NCBI GenBank assembly: GCA_019359515.1
Contig: JAHHHC010000013.1
Coordinates: forward strand, 62,001 to 126,000
DNA length: 64,000 nt
Source: Desmonostoc vinosum HA7617-LM4
GTDB lineage: Bacteria; Cyanobacteriota; Cyanobacteriia; Cyanobacteriales; Nostocaceae
Direction: 5' to 3'
Positions 1 to 7,426 of the stretch are shown piece by piece. Each line of letters starts with the position of its first letter. Position 1 is the first letter of the stretch. The notes beneath the pieces are model-generated. The model worked only from the letters and a program-made list of their open reading frames with translations, searched no databases and was not told where the DNA came from. The translations under genes and the position numbers were made by a program.

Positions 1-934
1 TCCTTTAGTCAAAGTTGCGGCAACTCCCAACTTGATTGAGAATGCTTTGATTCCCACTGTACAAGCTTTAGATTTGCCCTTTGGCGATGGGGTATGTGTT
101 CCATTGTATCTTTTAGCCGAGAGGGCTAGTCAGGAAACTCAGGTGATTTTTAATGGTGAAGGCGGAGATCAATTGTTTGCAGGTTGGACGAATAAACCCT
201 TAATCGCCGCAGGTGTGTATCAGGCAGGAGAGGAAAATTTTATGCAGCAGTATTTACGTACTTTCCACCGTCTTTGGGGCTATGAAGCTCAAGTTTATCA
301 GCCACAGGTATACGCACAGGTACAAAATTTGCAACCCCAAGATTGGCTATTGGCAGCCCTCGAACCAACTAGGTGTAAATCTTTACTGCATCGCCTGCGT
401 CGTGCCAACTTGATGCTGAAGGGGGCGCAAAATATTCATCCCCGCGCTACTGCTTTGGGTTTTGCTCATGGGTTGTGGGTGCGATCGCCTTTTTGTGATC
501 TATCTTTAGCAGAGTGGACATTTGGTTTATCTGGCGAACTCTGCTTACAGGGGGCTTGTGAGAAGTATATCCTCAAAAGGGCTGTGGAAAATTGGCTACC
601 AGAGGAAATTGTGTGGCGACAAAAACGCGGTATGGGTGTTCCTTTAACCTCGTGGTGTTTAAATGACTTCTGGTATCAGCTTGGTAGCTGGTTAAATCCG
701 GGTATAATTTATGCTGAAAATCGCTTTTTACCCGACATTGCCGCGAAAATCGTTGCAGGCGAACTAGGTGCAGCTATTCAAGGGCGACGAATTGGGGAAA
801 TTCTTTGGTTACTAATTATGTGGGAACTTTGGCGATCGCATGTTTTAGGTGAAAAATTAGGTAAACAGTCTTGGAATCATCCGTTTTGGCTACCTAGTTG
901 GATATGGAGAAGTTACAAGCGATGGCAAGCCTAA
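1..934 (+). CDS. Asparagine synthetase-like amidotransferase, C-terminal part (cut by window edge)
   Basis: The reading frame is open from base 2, so the gene begins before the window and only about 310 C-terminal residues are seen. The sequence has the synthetase-domain motif NGEGGDQLFAGW, the late motif RSPFCDLSLAEW and the block EKYILKRAVENWLPEEIVWRQKRGMGVP, split here as EKYILKRA and RQKRGMGVP. The ATP-binding SGGxDS loop lies outside the window. Asn synthetase-like enzymes adenylate a carboxylate and form an amide. Its substrate is unknown. The next gene overlaps its end, so the two are probably co-transcribed. A homologue of the same subfamily lies at 3839-5551 on the other strand. It could be a true asparagine synthetase or a peptide/polysaccharide amide-forming enzyme. 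Confidence 0.8.
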   Translation, partial: PLVKVAATPNLIENALIPTVQALDLPFGDGVCVPLYLLAERASQETQVIFNGEGGDQLFAGWTNKPLIAAGVYQAGEENFMQQYLRTFHRLWGYEAQVYQPQVYAQVQNLQPQDWLLAALEPTRCKSLLHRLRRANLMLKGAQNIHPRATALGFAHGLWVRSPFCDLSLAEWTFGLSGELCLQGACEKYILKRAVENWLPEEIVWRQKRGMGVPLTSWCLNDFWYQLGSWLNPGIIYAENRFLPDIAAKIVAGELGAAIQGRRIGEILWLLIMWELWRSHVLGEKLGKQSWNHPFWLPSWIWRSYKRWQA

Positions 935-2139
935 AAAAGAGTTCTCCTAATGTGCCTTTTTCTCAAGAGTTTGCTCAGGAGTTATTGAATACCTATGGTT
1001 CACCACTGTATGTTTATGATGGCGATCGCCTACGTCAAACTATTGAGCATATTACCAAGGCAGTGAGTTATCCTCGCACCAAATTTCGTTTTGCTAGTGT
1101 TACGAATGGTAACGTTGCGCTGTTACAAATTTTTCGCTCCAACGGGTGGGGACTCCACGCCAATACACCAGGAGATGTTTATCTGGGGTTGCAAGCAGGT
1201 TTTGATGCGAGTGATATTGTTTACAGTGGCAGTAATTTACACCCAGCGGAGATGGCACAAGTTTTAGATTGGGGAGTGACAACTCTCAATCTTGATAGTT
1301 TGGCTCAGGTGCAGTTATGTTGTGAAATTTTTGTTAATTATAAATACCCTTCTCTGCGTTTGGGTTTACGGCTGAATCTACCGGGAATTACTGACAATAA
1401 TCGAATTGGTGTGTATCCGATAGAGTTTGCTGAGGCGATCGCTTTAACTCGTGGAGTCGGATTAAAAGTTAGTGGTTTGCACTTTTATCGGGGGACTGGA
1501 ACCAATGCTACAGCAGCGTTTACCCAGGTGATTGATTCTGTGATTAACGTCGCTCAACAATTACCAGATTGGGAATATCTAGATTTTGGTGGTGGCTTTG
1601 GCTACCCTTATCATCATGGTGGTGTAGCATTTGACTGGCAAGTATTTGGGGCTGAGTTGACTGATAGAATCACTCGCCTGGGACGAGAGATTGATTTGGT
1701 AATTGAACCGGGACGAGCTGCGATTGCAGGATGCGCTACTTTGCTTGCCCAAGTTGTTTCTGTAAAATGGCAAGGAGATAAACAAATTGTAGGTGTTGAT
1801 ACTAGCGTTGCCAATCTCTCTGTACCCTCAGTATACGGTGGATACCGAGAGATTGTCACTTGGAAGCAAGGAGGATTACATAATTCCCAATTCAAAACTG
1901 ATATTTGTGGTAACACGACCTATTCACGAGATTATTTAGGTAAAAATTGTCAGTTACCAGCTTTAAAAATTGGCGATATGATTGCCATTTTAGATGTAGG
2001 TGCTTACGGCTTTGCTATGTCATCTCATTTTTTACACCGTCCGAAACCAGCCGAGATCTTATTAGAAAATAGTACACATCGTTTGATTCGTCAAAGAGAG
2101 GATTATACTGTTTTGCTAGCAAATCAAGTACTTAAATAA
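922..2139 (+). CDS. PLP-dependent decarboxylase-fold protein (DAP/Orn/Arg decarboxylase family) lacking the PLP lysine
   Basis: The protein aligns along its length with group III decarboxylases: N-terminal alanine-racemase-like barrel, then a beta domain. Family motifs seen are YLDFGGGFGYPY, EPGRAAIAG and GAYGFAMSSHF. The usual YAxKAN motif, whose lysine holds PLP, reads FASVTN here, with valine at codon 1099-1101. The partner-subunit cysteine motif (CxSxD) reads TYSRD, with threonine in the cysteine position. The protein is therefore likely not a standard decarboxylase; it may bind a ligand or have another activity. ATG at 922 is preferred because GGAGAAG precedes it; TTG 898 and ATG 904 are also in frame. 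It overlaps the upstream Asn-synthetase-like gene by 13 bases, implying a shared transcript. Confidence 0.8.
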   Translation: MASLKKSSPNVPFSQEFAQELLNTYGSPLYVYDGDRLRQTIEHITKAVSYPRTKFRFASVTNGNVALLQIFRSNGWGLHANTPGDVYLGLQAGFDASDIVYSGSNLHPAEMAQVLDWGVTTLNLDSLAQVQLCCEIFVNYKYPSLRLGLRLNLPGITDNNRIGVYPIEFAEAIALTRGVGLKVSGLHFYRGTGTNATAAFTQVIDSVINVAQQLPDWEYLDFGGGFGYPYHHGGVAFDWQVFGAELTDRITRLGREIDLVIEPGRAAIAGCATLLAQVVSVKWQGDKQIVGVDTSVANLSVPSVYGGYREIVTWKQGGLHNSQFKTDICGNTTYSRDYLGKNCQLPALKIGDMIAILDVGAYGFAMSSHFLHRPKPAEILLENSTHRLIRQREDYTVLLANQVLK

Positions 2140-2173
2140 AGGGCGTTACTGAATTAAAATATCAAACTCTTAC

Positions 2174-2246
2174 TCTCTGCGCCTCTGCGCGACGGCAGTC
2201 GCTACAACGGGGGGAACCCCCGCAACGCGCTGCCTCCTCTGCGTGA
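2174..2246. repeat. Dispersed repeat, copy 1 of 3
   Basis: A roughly 73-base segment that recurs almost exactly at 5583-5655 (inverted) and 6404-6475. The outer parts are a short CTCTGCG-type repeat. The inner part, with the palindromic core GGGGGGAACCCCC, looks like a second small element inserted into the first. It fills the gap after the decarboxylase-like gene. Confidence 0.85.
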
Positions 2247-2306
2247 AATAAATTCATCCCTATATTCACGAGAAATAGTCTTAAATTACTAAGGTTAAAT
2301 ACCATT

Positions 2307-3599
2307 ATGAAGTGTATTAATTGTGGTACTGACAATAAGCTGAAAGACAGAGTTGGTAATTATGGGCGTTGTATAAAGTGCAATCATCAATTTGCTTTTG
2401 AACCAACAAGCATGGGTAAGGTGAAAATTACTGATCCGATGTTTGCTAAGGTGATAGCTGACCTTTCTGTAAATGACACTCTGTTTTTTACGCCAAAGCA
2501 ACTGCTTTATTTTTTTGATAATCGTTTAAGAAAGAAGTCTTCTTCAGCAGTATTTGGTGTTTTATTTTTTTATGTAATATTAGCCGTTATACTTATCAGT
2601 GTTTGGTCTGGTAGTAGTGATAAGGAATCGTTAATATTTATAGCGGTAACAATCCATTTCATTGGTATTTGGATACTTTTTAGTGATAGCAAATCTACTA
2701 AACTTAATGCCAAAGCTCGTAAAACTAATGCGAGAGCTTTACAAATTTTAGGAATTATTGTTTTGGTACTAGGAATTTTTGCCAGTATAGTTGTTGTCAA
2801 TTCCTTTGCAATATTTATTTTGAGTACTTTGATAGGGATGCTGTCGATATATTTAGGAACTCGGCAGTTAAGAAGAATTGGATTGGCACAAGAGTTTTTA
2901 TTTGCTCAAAGTGAGTTTCAAGGGTGGCTAAATCGTTGGCAACAAATCAATGAAACTATTCTCAAAATTCTGCCGTCTCCCCGTGAGGAAAGTACATCAG
3001 CCACAATTAATCCTGATGTGACTGCTTACAGTTTTGATAGATTAGTTGTTTGTGATAGTGCTACGATCGCACAATTATTAATCGCTAATAATTTCCACTT
3101 TGAAAATAACTGTGCAATTTTGAGTGTCACTGGATATCCCCAGAATATTTTTGACACGACAATGCAAATGCTGCGTCGTAACCCAGAATTACAAGTTTAT
3201 GCAATACATGATTGTAGTCCTCAAGGAATAAGTTTAGTTCACCATCTCCGCACTAGTTCTAATTGGTTTCTTGATAGCAATGTCGTAATTATTGATGTGG
3301 GACTAACACCGCGTCAAATTATTGCTACTAAGCGGGGAATGTTCATTCAATTTTCTCCAGAATCGGCGAAAGCAGCTCAAGAATTGTCTGGGGAAATTCG
3401 TCAAGGTTTATCTGCTGAGGAATTGCAATGGTTGGATTCTGGTAATTTTGTGGAATTGGAATCTTTCACGCCTCAAAGATTGATTCAAATTCTGCAACGG
3501 GGTATCAGCAATAGCCGTGATTTAGTAAGTGATGATAGTAGTTTAATATTGGTAGGTGATACAGGAAATGATATGTATGTTGTGCAGAGTTTTGGGTGA
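2307..3599 (+). CDS. Zinc-ribbon membrane protein with toprim-like C-terminal region
   Basis: Not a family I can name. Residues 3-26 hold two CxxC pairs (CINC and CIKC), a likely zinc ribbon. Residues about 80-195 contain three or four hydrophobic segments, probably membrane helices, with a basic stretch between them. The C-terminal 200 residues are soluble and include LVVCDSATIAQLL, ILSVTGYP and YAIHDCSPQGISLV. This alternation of strand-end acidic residues recalls a toprim-like nucleotide/metal site, but that is an inference from pattern only. A 72-residue gene follows after 9 bases. The function is unknown; the order ribbon, membrane, soluble domain suggests a membrane-tethered cytoplasmic domain. 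Confidence 0.7.
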   Translation: MKCINCGTDNKLKDRVGNYGRCIKCNHQFAFEPTSMGKVKITDPMFAKVIADLSVNDTLFFTPKQLLYFFDNRLRKKSSSAVFGVLFFYVILAVILISVWSGSSDKESLIFIAVTIHFIGIWILFSDSKSTKLNAKARKTNARALQILGIIVLVLGIFASIVVVNSFAIFILSTLIGMLSIYLGTRQLRRIGLAQEFLFAQSEFQGWLNRWQQINETILKILPSPREESTSATINPDVTAYSFDRLVVCDSATIAQLLIANNFHFENNCAILSVTGYPQNIFDTTMQMLRRNPELQVYAIHDCSPQGISLVHHLRTSSNWFLDSNVVIIDVGLTPRQIIATKRGMFIQFSPESAKAAQELSGEIRQGLSAEELQWLDSGNFVELESFTPQRLIQILQRGISNSRDLVSDDSSLILVGDTGNDMYVVQSFG

Positions 3600-3608
3600 A
3601 GACGAGTA

Positions 3609-3827
3609 ATGACCAATGAAATAATAGATATGCTTGCAGCTATTGGTAACAAAGACTACGCTCGTTTTCAAGAGCTAGAGCAAGCTTTTGTTTCTCAATA
3701 TGGGGAAGAAGTTTGGGAGCAAGTTTTTAACTTTCGCGTCCTACCAGCGCTAGACAAGCCTGCTAGTAAGTGGTTGTTGGCACAGTGGATGAGTCATGGT
3801 ATCAACAACATAAAAACTGTGGCGTGA
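3609..3827 (+). CDS. Small hypothetical protein
   Basis: A 72-residue protein, mostly helical by composition, without signal peptide or membrane segment. It starts with ATG 9 bases after the zinc-ribbon membrane protein gene and is probably translated with it. It contains the acidic EELEQAF-like stretch QELEQAFVSQYGEEVWEQVF and no recognisable catalytic motif. Codon use matches the neighbours. Its stop is followed after 11 bases by the end of the convergent Asn-synthetase-like gene. Function unknown. Confidence 0.6.
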   Translation: MTNEIIDMLAAIGNKDYARFQELEQAFVSQYGEEVWEQVFNFRVLPALDKPASKWLLAQWMSHGINNIKTVA

Positions 3828-3838
3828 ATCCTTGTTAG

Positions 3839-5551
3839 TCATTTTTGATTCACTTGTAACCAAATCTCTAAACTTACTAATAACCAAAGTTTAACACCAT
3901 AGCGTCCCCAAATATCACCTTTATAATCGAGCCAATCCTTGAGCAAAGATTGATTAATATAAGGTGCGATCGCACTCTTTTTACTTAATAACAATCTTCT
4001 AGCTTCTCGCTGCCAATATTTGCGAAACCCTAACTGCACAGGAACCATCATCCCACTTTTAGGACGATGGATAATCGTCTCTGGTAAAATATCTGTAACA
4101 GCTTGTTTGAGAACGGCTTTTTCTAATACTCCCGAAAGTTTATACTCCGGCGGAATTTGCATACTCAATTCAACTACTCGCTGATCAAAAAGAGGCGATC
4201 GCCCGTGTAAATCAACTGCTTGAGTTAAGTTATTTACTTTTGTAAGTATTTGATCAGCACCTTTAAATTTAATATTTAATGTCATTAACCGATTTAAGTA
4301 ATTAGCCTCAGAATTTAAATCAGCAGAAAATACAGATGATTCTGTGTTTACTGCTGTCCAAACTTCCGGTTTTAAAAGTTGTGGCAAGTCGCTCGCACAC
4401 TTTTGAAAAGCAATTAAATATGCTTGTAATGCATCTTGATTAGTCACAGAACCATATAAACTATTAATCAACATTGGCTGATTTTTCGGGCCACCAAAAC
4501 AAGGATCGCCACCTTCACCATTGAGAATAACTTGCACATTCTCTCGTGCCATTCGTCCTACTAACAAATTTGGCACCGTCAAAGGATCGCCTATAGGATC
4601 ATCCAAATACGCCATAGTTTCTGGTAGACGTTCCCACATATCCCGGAAGGTAATTTCGAGGATATGATGTTGAGTTTGACAATGTGTAGCCACCAAACCA
4701 GAAAACTCTAACTCATGCGGAGATTCGCTACCAAAATGAATTGAGTAAGTGTGAACTGGTGCATGATGAAACTTTGCCGCTAAAGCAGTGATACTACTAG
4801 AGTCTAAACCCCCTGATAAAAAAACACCAACAGGTTCATTTTGTGGTGAATATTCTTGAACAACTTGATTCAGTAAACAACGCAAGCGATCGCCATGCCA
4901 TACTAAAGGCTGATCTGCATCTGTAACTTGCTGTCGCAGTTGCCAGTAAGTATCAACTTCCTCAGAAGGCATCCTGACAACAGTCCCCGGACGAACTTCT
5001 TGCACATCTTGCCAAAGTGTTCGTCCTCCTGGTACAAAAGCACAACAGAGATAATCTCGTAATGCCACCAAATCAAGATTACTGGAACGATAAGGTGTGA
5101 GCGATCGCAACTTTGGCGCAATCCAGCGAACAGCATCAGTGGTAGTGTAGTAAAGAGTACGGCTACCGATGCGATCGCGCCCTAGCCATAATACCTGTTG
5201 TTCACGATCCCAAACTACTAGCCCAAACATGCCTACTAATAGTTTTAGGCATTCCACCCCCCATTTTTCCCAAAGATGAGCAATTAATTGGCGATCGTTT
5301 TTCCAAAAGCTAGGTTCAATTCCCAATTTTTGTGATAACTCTACCTGATTACATAGCCACATATCCCCAATTACCACAAATCGCTGTGTAGCACTGAGTG
5401 CAAATTGTTCTGTTACTAGTGAGGAGATAATTGCAAACTGGTCATCTCGCCATACTATATTTGCTGTGAGAGTATTTATTTTTCCCCAAACTGCACACCA
5501 GCTAGGATTATATTCGCTAGATTTAAAACTTTTGTGGCGTTGCTGAATCAC
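3839..5551 (-). CDS. Asparagine synthetase-like protein with degenerate glutaminase domain
   Basis: About 570 residues. The C-terminal half is a normal ATP-pyrophosphatase/synthetase domain with FLSGGLDSSSITALAAKF, NGEGGDPCFGG and RPKSGMMVP. The N-terminal half has the Ntn glutaminase fold (WEKWGVECLKLLVGMFGLVVWD, LWLGRDRIGS), but the catalytic cysteine, normally residue 2, lies at about residue 19 in WCAVWG. There is no in-frame ATG next to it, and the NGEIYN motif is absent. Such loss is typical of lasso-peptide cyclases and beta-lactam synthetases, which do not use glutamine. No McjB-like protein or lasso precursor is evident nearby. The start is uncertain: GTG at 5549-5551 is the longest. 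It is convergent with the 72-residue gene. Confidence 0.85.
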   Translation of the reverse strand: MIQQRHKSFKSSEYNPSWCAVWGKINTLTANIVWRDDQFAIISSLVTEQFALSATQRFVVIGDMWLCNQVELSQKLGIEPSFWKNDRQLIAHLWEKWGVECLKLLVGMFGLVVWDREQQVLWLGRDRIGSRTLYYTTTDAVRWIAPKLRSLTPYRSSNLDLVALRDYLCCAFVPGGRTLWQDVQEVRPGTVVRMPSEEVDTYWQLRQQVTDADQPLVWHGDRLRCLLNQVVQEYSPQNEPVGVFLSGGLDSSSITALAAKFHHAPVHTYSIHFGSESPHELEFSGLVATHCQTQHHILEITFRDMWERLPETMAYLDDPIGDPLTVPNLLVGRMARENVQVILNGEGGDPCFGGPKNQPMLINSLYGSVTNQDALQAYLIAFQKCASDLPQLLKPEVWTAVNTESSVFSADLNSEANYLNRLMTLNIKFKGADQILTKVNNLTQAVDLHGRSPLFDQRVVELSMQIPPEYKLSGVLEKAVLKQAVTDILPETIIHRPKSGMMVPVQLGFRKYWQREARRLLLSKKSAIAPYINQSLLKDWLDYKGDIWGRYGVKLWLLVSLEIWLQVNQK

Positions 5552-5582
5552 GGCGTTGCTGATTTATGGGACGATTTTTATC

Positions 5583-5655
5583 TCACGCAGAGGAGGCAGC
5601 GCGTTGCGGGGGTTCCCCCCGTTGTAGCGACTGCCGTCGCGCAGAGTCGCAGAGA
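5583..5655 (-). repeat. Dispersed repeat, copy 2 of 3 (inverted)
   Basis: Inverted copy of the 2174-2246 element, immediately upstream of the Asn-synthetase-like gene. It also contains the GGGGG/CCCCC core. Just before it GGCGTTGCTGA occurs twice in close succession (from about 5536 and 5552), which may mark an insertion-generated duplication around the gene start. Confidence 0.85.
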
Positions 5656-5684
5656 GAAAGAGAGGGGAATACCCTCTCTTGTTA

Positions 5685-6062
5685 CTAGATCTTTAGTAAT
5701 CCGATTACTTGTTCTAGTCTCATCTTGGCTACGTGCAAGTTCAACAGTTTCTCTTGCTCGTATCTGTTAGGATAATTCATCCTCCTGCCTTCTAGGGTGA
5801 TTTTGATGAGTGCTGCTTGCTCATCTGTGGGTGAATTTATCTCATCTACGATGGTTGTCAACGACTGGATAGCTGTAAACCCAGGCATCCTTAACCCTCT
5901 ATCCTGTTTCATCTGCTGCAACGCTAACTGTGGAAATGCCATCAACGAGACAATATAGCTTGTTTTATACCCTGAGTTCCCAGTTGGTTTAATACCGTAC
6001 CTAGCGCACAGAATTCTCAACTGAGCAGTCGTCAACACTTCAAGTTCGGAACGAGTGAACAT
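5685..6062 (-). CDS. Small SAP-like cyanobacterial protein
   Basis: A 125-residue soluble protein starting at ATG 6060-6062. The first 40 residues, including LTTAQLRILCARYGIKPTGN, resemble the two-helix SAP nucleic-acid-binding motif (leucines, then a Y-G-I/K-P turn). The remainder is helical and includes EGRRMNYPNRYEQEKLLNLH. No function can be assigned with confidence. The gene is divergent from a 62-residue CopG-like gene, with a nested inverted repeat between them. The pair resembles accessory or plasmid-type cargo rather than core genes. Confidence 0.65.
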   Translation of the reverse strand: MFTRSELEVLTTAQLRILCARYGIKPTGNSGYKTSYIVSLMAFPQLALQQMKQDRGLRMPGFTAIQSLTTIVDEINSPTDEQAALIKITLEGRRMNYPNRYEQEKLLNLHVAKMRLEQVIGLLKI

Positions 6063-6065
6063 AAA

Positions 6066-6146
6066 ATAGAGTTACCTCTTGTAAAAGTGGTATCGGTAGG
6101 TAACAAGTTTCTCAGGCTGTGATACCTACCGATTCTAAAACTCTAT
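6066..6146. promoter_or_regulatory. Nested inverted repeats between divergent small genes
   Basis: An 11-base arm ATCGGTAGGTA (6092-6102) pairs perfectly with TACCTACCGAT (6123-6133). An outer 8-base arm ATAGAGTT (6066-6073) pairs with AACTCTAT (6139-6146). A competing pair GTTACCT (6071-6077) and AGGTAAC (6099-6105) overlaps both. The site sits in the only spacer between divergent genes at 5685-6062 and 6192-6380, so an operator bound by the CopG-like product is a reasonable inference. Confidence 0.6.
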
Positions 6147-6191
6147 CCTCTTGCTAGCAAGTCGTTCAAGTTATATTTACTTTTCTCAACA

Positions 6192-6380
6192 ATGCCGAAT
6201 CCCAAAGGGAACCCAGAAAATTTACAGCCGATGAAGTCAGACCGGGAAGAACCCTTAACCGAGCAAGTTAACTTACGTGTTAGCAAAAGAATGAAAGAAG
6301 AGATACAGCAACAAGACAACCCGCCTGAATTTTGTAGAGAAGCAATACAAAAAGCACTAGATGAGAAAAAAAGTAAATAA
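6192..6380 (+). CDS. Small CopG/Arc-like (ribbon-helix-helix) protein
   Basis: A 62-residue protein beginning MPNPKGNPENLQPM, followed by LTEQVNLRVSKRMKEEIQQQ and a helical tail ending FCREAIQKALDE. The beta strand with alternating polar residues followed by two helices matches the ribbon-helix-helix DNA-binding fold. Similar short proteins with the PNPKGNPENL start are common in cyanobacteria as I recall. It is divergent from the SAP-like gene and could autoregulate through the inverted repeats in the shared spacer. Antitoxin function is possible, but no toxin partner is evident. Confidence 0.65.
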   Translation: MPNPKGNPENLQPMKSDREEPLTEQVNLRVSKRMKEEIQQQDNPPEFCREAIQKALDEKKSK

Positions 6381-6403
6381 TACTTAACTCTTCTCACATT
6401 CTC

Positions 6404-6475
6404 CTCCGCGCCTCTGCGCGACGGCAGTCGCTACAACGGGGGGAACCCCCGCAACGCGCTGCCTCCTCTGCGTGA
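6404..6475. repeat. Dispersed repeat, copy 3 of 3
   Basis: Nearly identical to 2174-2246, in the same orientation. It lies between the CopG-like gene and the end of the ABC ATPase gene. Three copies within 4.3 kb, each at a gene boundary, indicate recent local spread. Confidence 0.85.
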
Positions 6476-6507
6476 GATTTTCACCCCATATTCAACAAAG
6501 CCAAACA

Positions 6508-7278
6508 CTAGAGATAAAAACAAACCTGTAACCCCACAGGCGTTTGAATAATCACAGACTCCACTCCAAAAACCTCCCCTATATTACTTGGATTCAGAAC
6601 TTCCTCCGGCGTACCAACTCCCCAAAGATAGCCCTGTTTCAACAAAGCAATTCGAGAACTATATCGCGCGGCCAAATTTAATTCATGTAAAACCGTGACA
6701 ATAGTTAACTCCTGTTGTTGATTAAGATTCTTCAGCAATTCCAAGAGTTGCAATTGATAATTAACATCTAAATAAGTTGTAGGTTCATCTAATAGTAAAA
6801 CTTTAGGCTCTTGCGCTAGAGCCAAAGCTAAAAAAGCCCGTTGTCTCTCACCACCAGAGAGTTGTTCAACTAGGCGATCGCTTAATTTTTCGAGTTGCGT
6901 CTTTTGAATAGCATACTCAACCTTTTGCCAATCTTCAACATTTAATTCCCATTGCCACCAAGGTTGGTGTGGCGTGCGTCCTAAACTTACTAATTGTCGT
7001 ACAGTTAAGCCAACAGGAACCGTTTGTTGTTGTGGTAAAAGAGCTAATTTTTGTGCAACTAAATTTGGTGGTTGAGAGTGAATTACTTTGCCATCAAGTA
7101 ATACCATTCCTTGCTGTGGTGAGAGAATGCGACTCAGCAATTTGAGTAACGTAGACTTACCAGAACCATTAGCACCCACCAAACTCAACCATTCTCCTGT
7201 TTGTAGAGTCAAGTTGACATTTTGGACAATTGGTACACTTGTGTAACCGCCAGTTAGATTTTGTAATTCAAGAGGCAT
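6508..7278 (-). CDS. FecCD-type ABC transporter ATP-binding protein
   Basis: A 256-residue ABC ATPase with Walker A GANGSGKST, Q-loop LPQQQ, signature LSGGERQR, Walker B VLLLDEP and switch histidine in TVLHELNLAAR. The pattern fits the siderophore/haem/cobalamin (FecE/BtuD/FhuC) branch. It lies 148 bases downstream of the permease gene on the same strand and is likely its cytoplasmic partner. The spacer carries inserted repeats. No periplasmic binding protein or TonB receptor is present nearby, so the substrate cannot be named; iron-siderophore is the most likely. Confidence 0.9.
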   Translation of the reverse strand: MPLELQNLTGGYTSVPIVQNVNLTLQTGEWLSLVGANGSGKSTLLKLLSRILSPQQGMVLLDGKVIHSQPPNLVAQKLALLPQQQTVPVGLTVRQLVSLGRTPHQPWWQWELNVEDWQKVEYAIQKTQLEKLSDRLVEQLSGGERQRAFLALALAQEPKVLLLDEPTTYLDVNYQLQLLELLKNLNQQQELTIVTVLHELNLAARYSSRIALLKQGYLWGVGTPEEVLNPSNIGEVFGVESVIIQTPVGLQVCFYL

Positions 7279-7280
7279 TT

Positions 7281-7345
7281 TGTAATTCGTAATTCGTAAT
7301 GACGCTCGAGGACTCGCTAACGCTGCGCTAACGTAATTCGTAATA
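7281..7345. repeat. GTAATTC repeats with inserted small dispersed repeat
   Basis: TGTAATTCGTAATTCGTAAT followed by an insert starting GACGCTCGAGGACTCGCTAA, then GTAATTCGTAAT again. The same nested arrangement occurs at 22923-22978 and twice at 31094-31232. This is a small element that has invaded a pre-existing heptad repeat. It separates the FecE-like and FecD-like genes. Confidence 0.8.
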
Positions 7346-7426
7346 GGGAATTGTCATTTGTTGTTGATTATTCTCCGCGTCCCCGTGTCCCCGCGTCCCC
7401 GCGTCCCCGCGTCTCCCTTATTCCCC

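Noticed and set aside
3839-5551. Lasso peptide biosynthesis cluster
   Set aside because: The cyclase-like Asn synthetase is suggestive, but no McjB-type protease, RRE or precursor peptide is found within the window.
5534-5770. 78-codon plus-strand frame
   Set aside because: Runs through the dispersed repeat and the antisense of two genes; no coding character.
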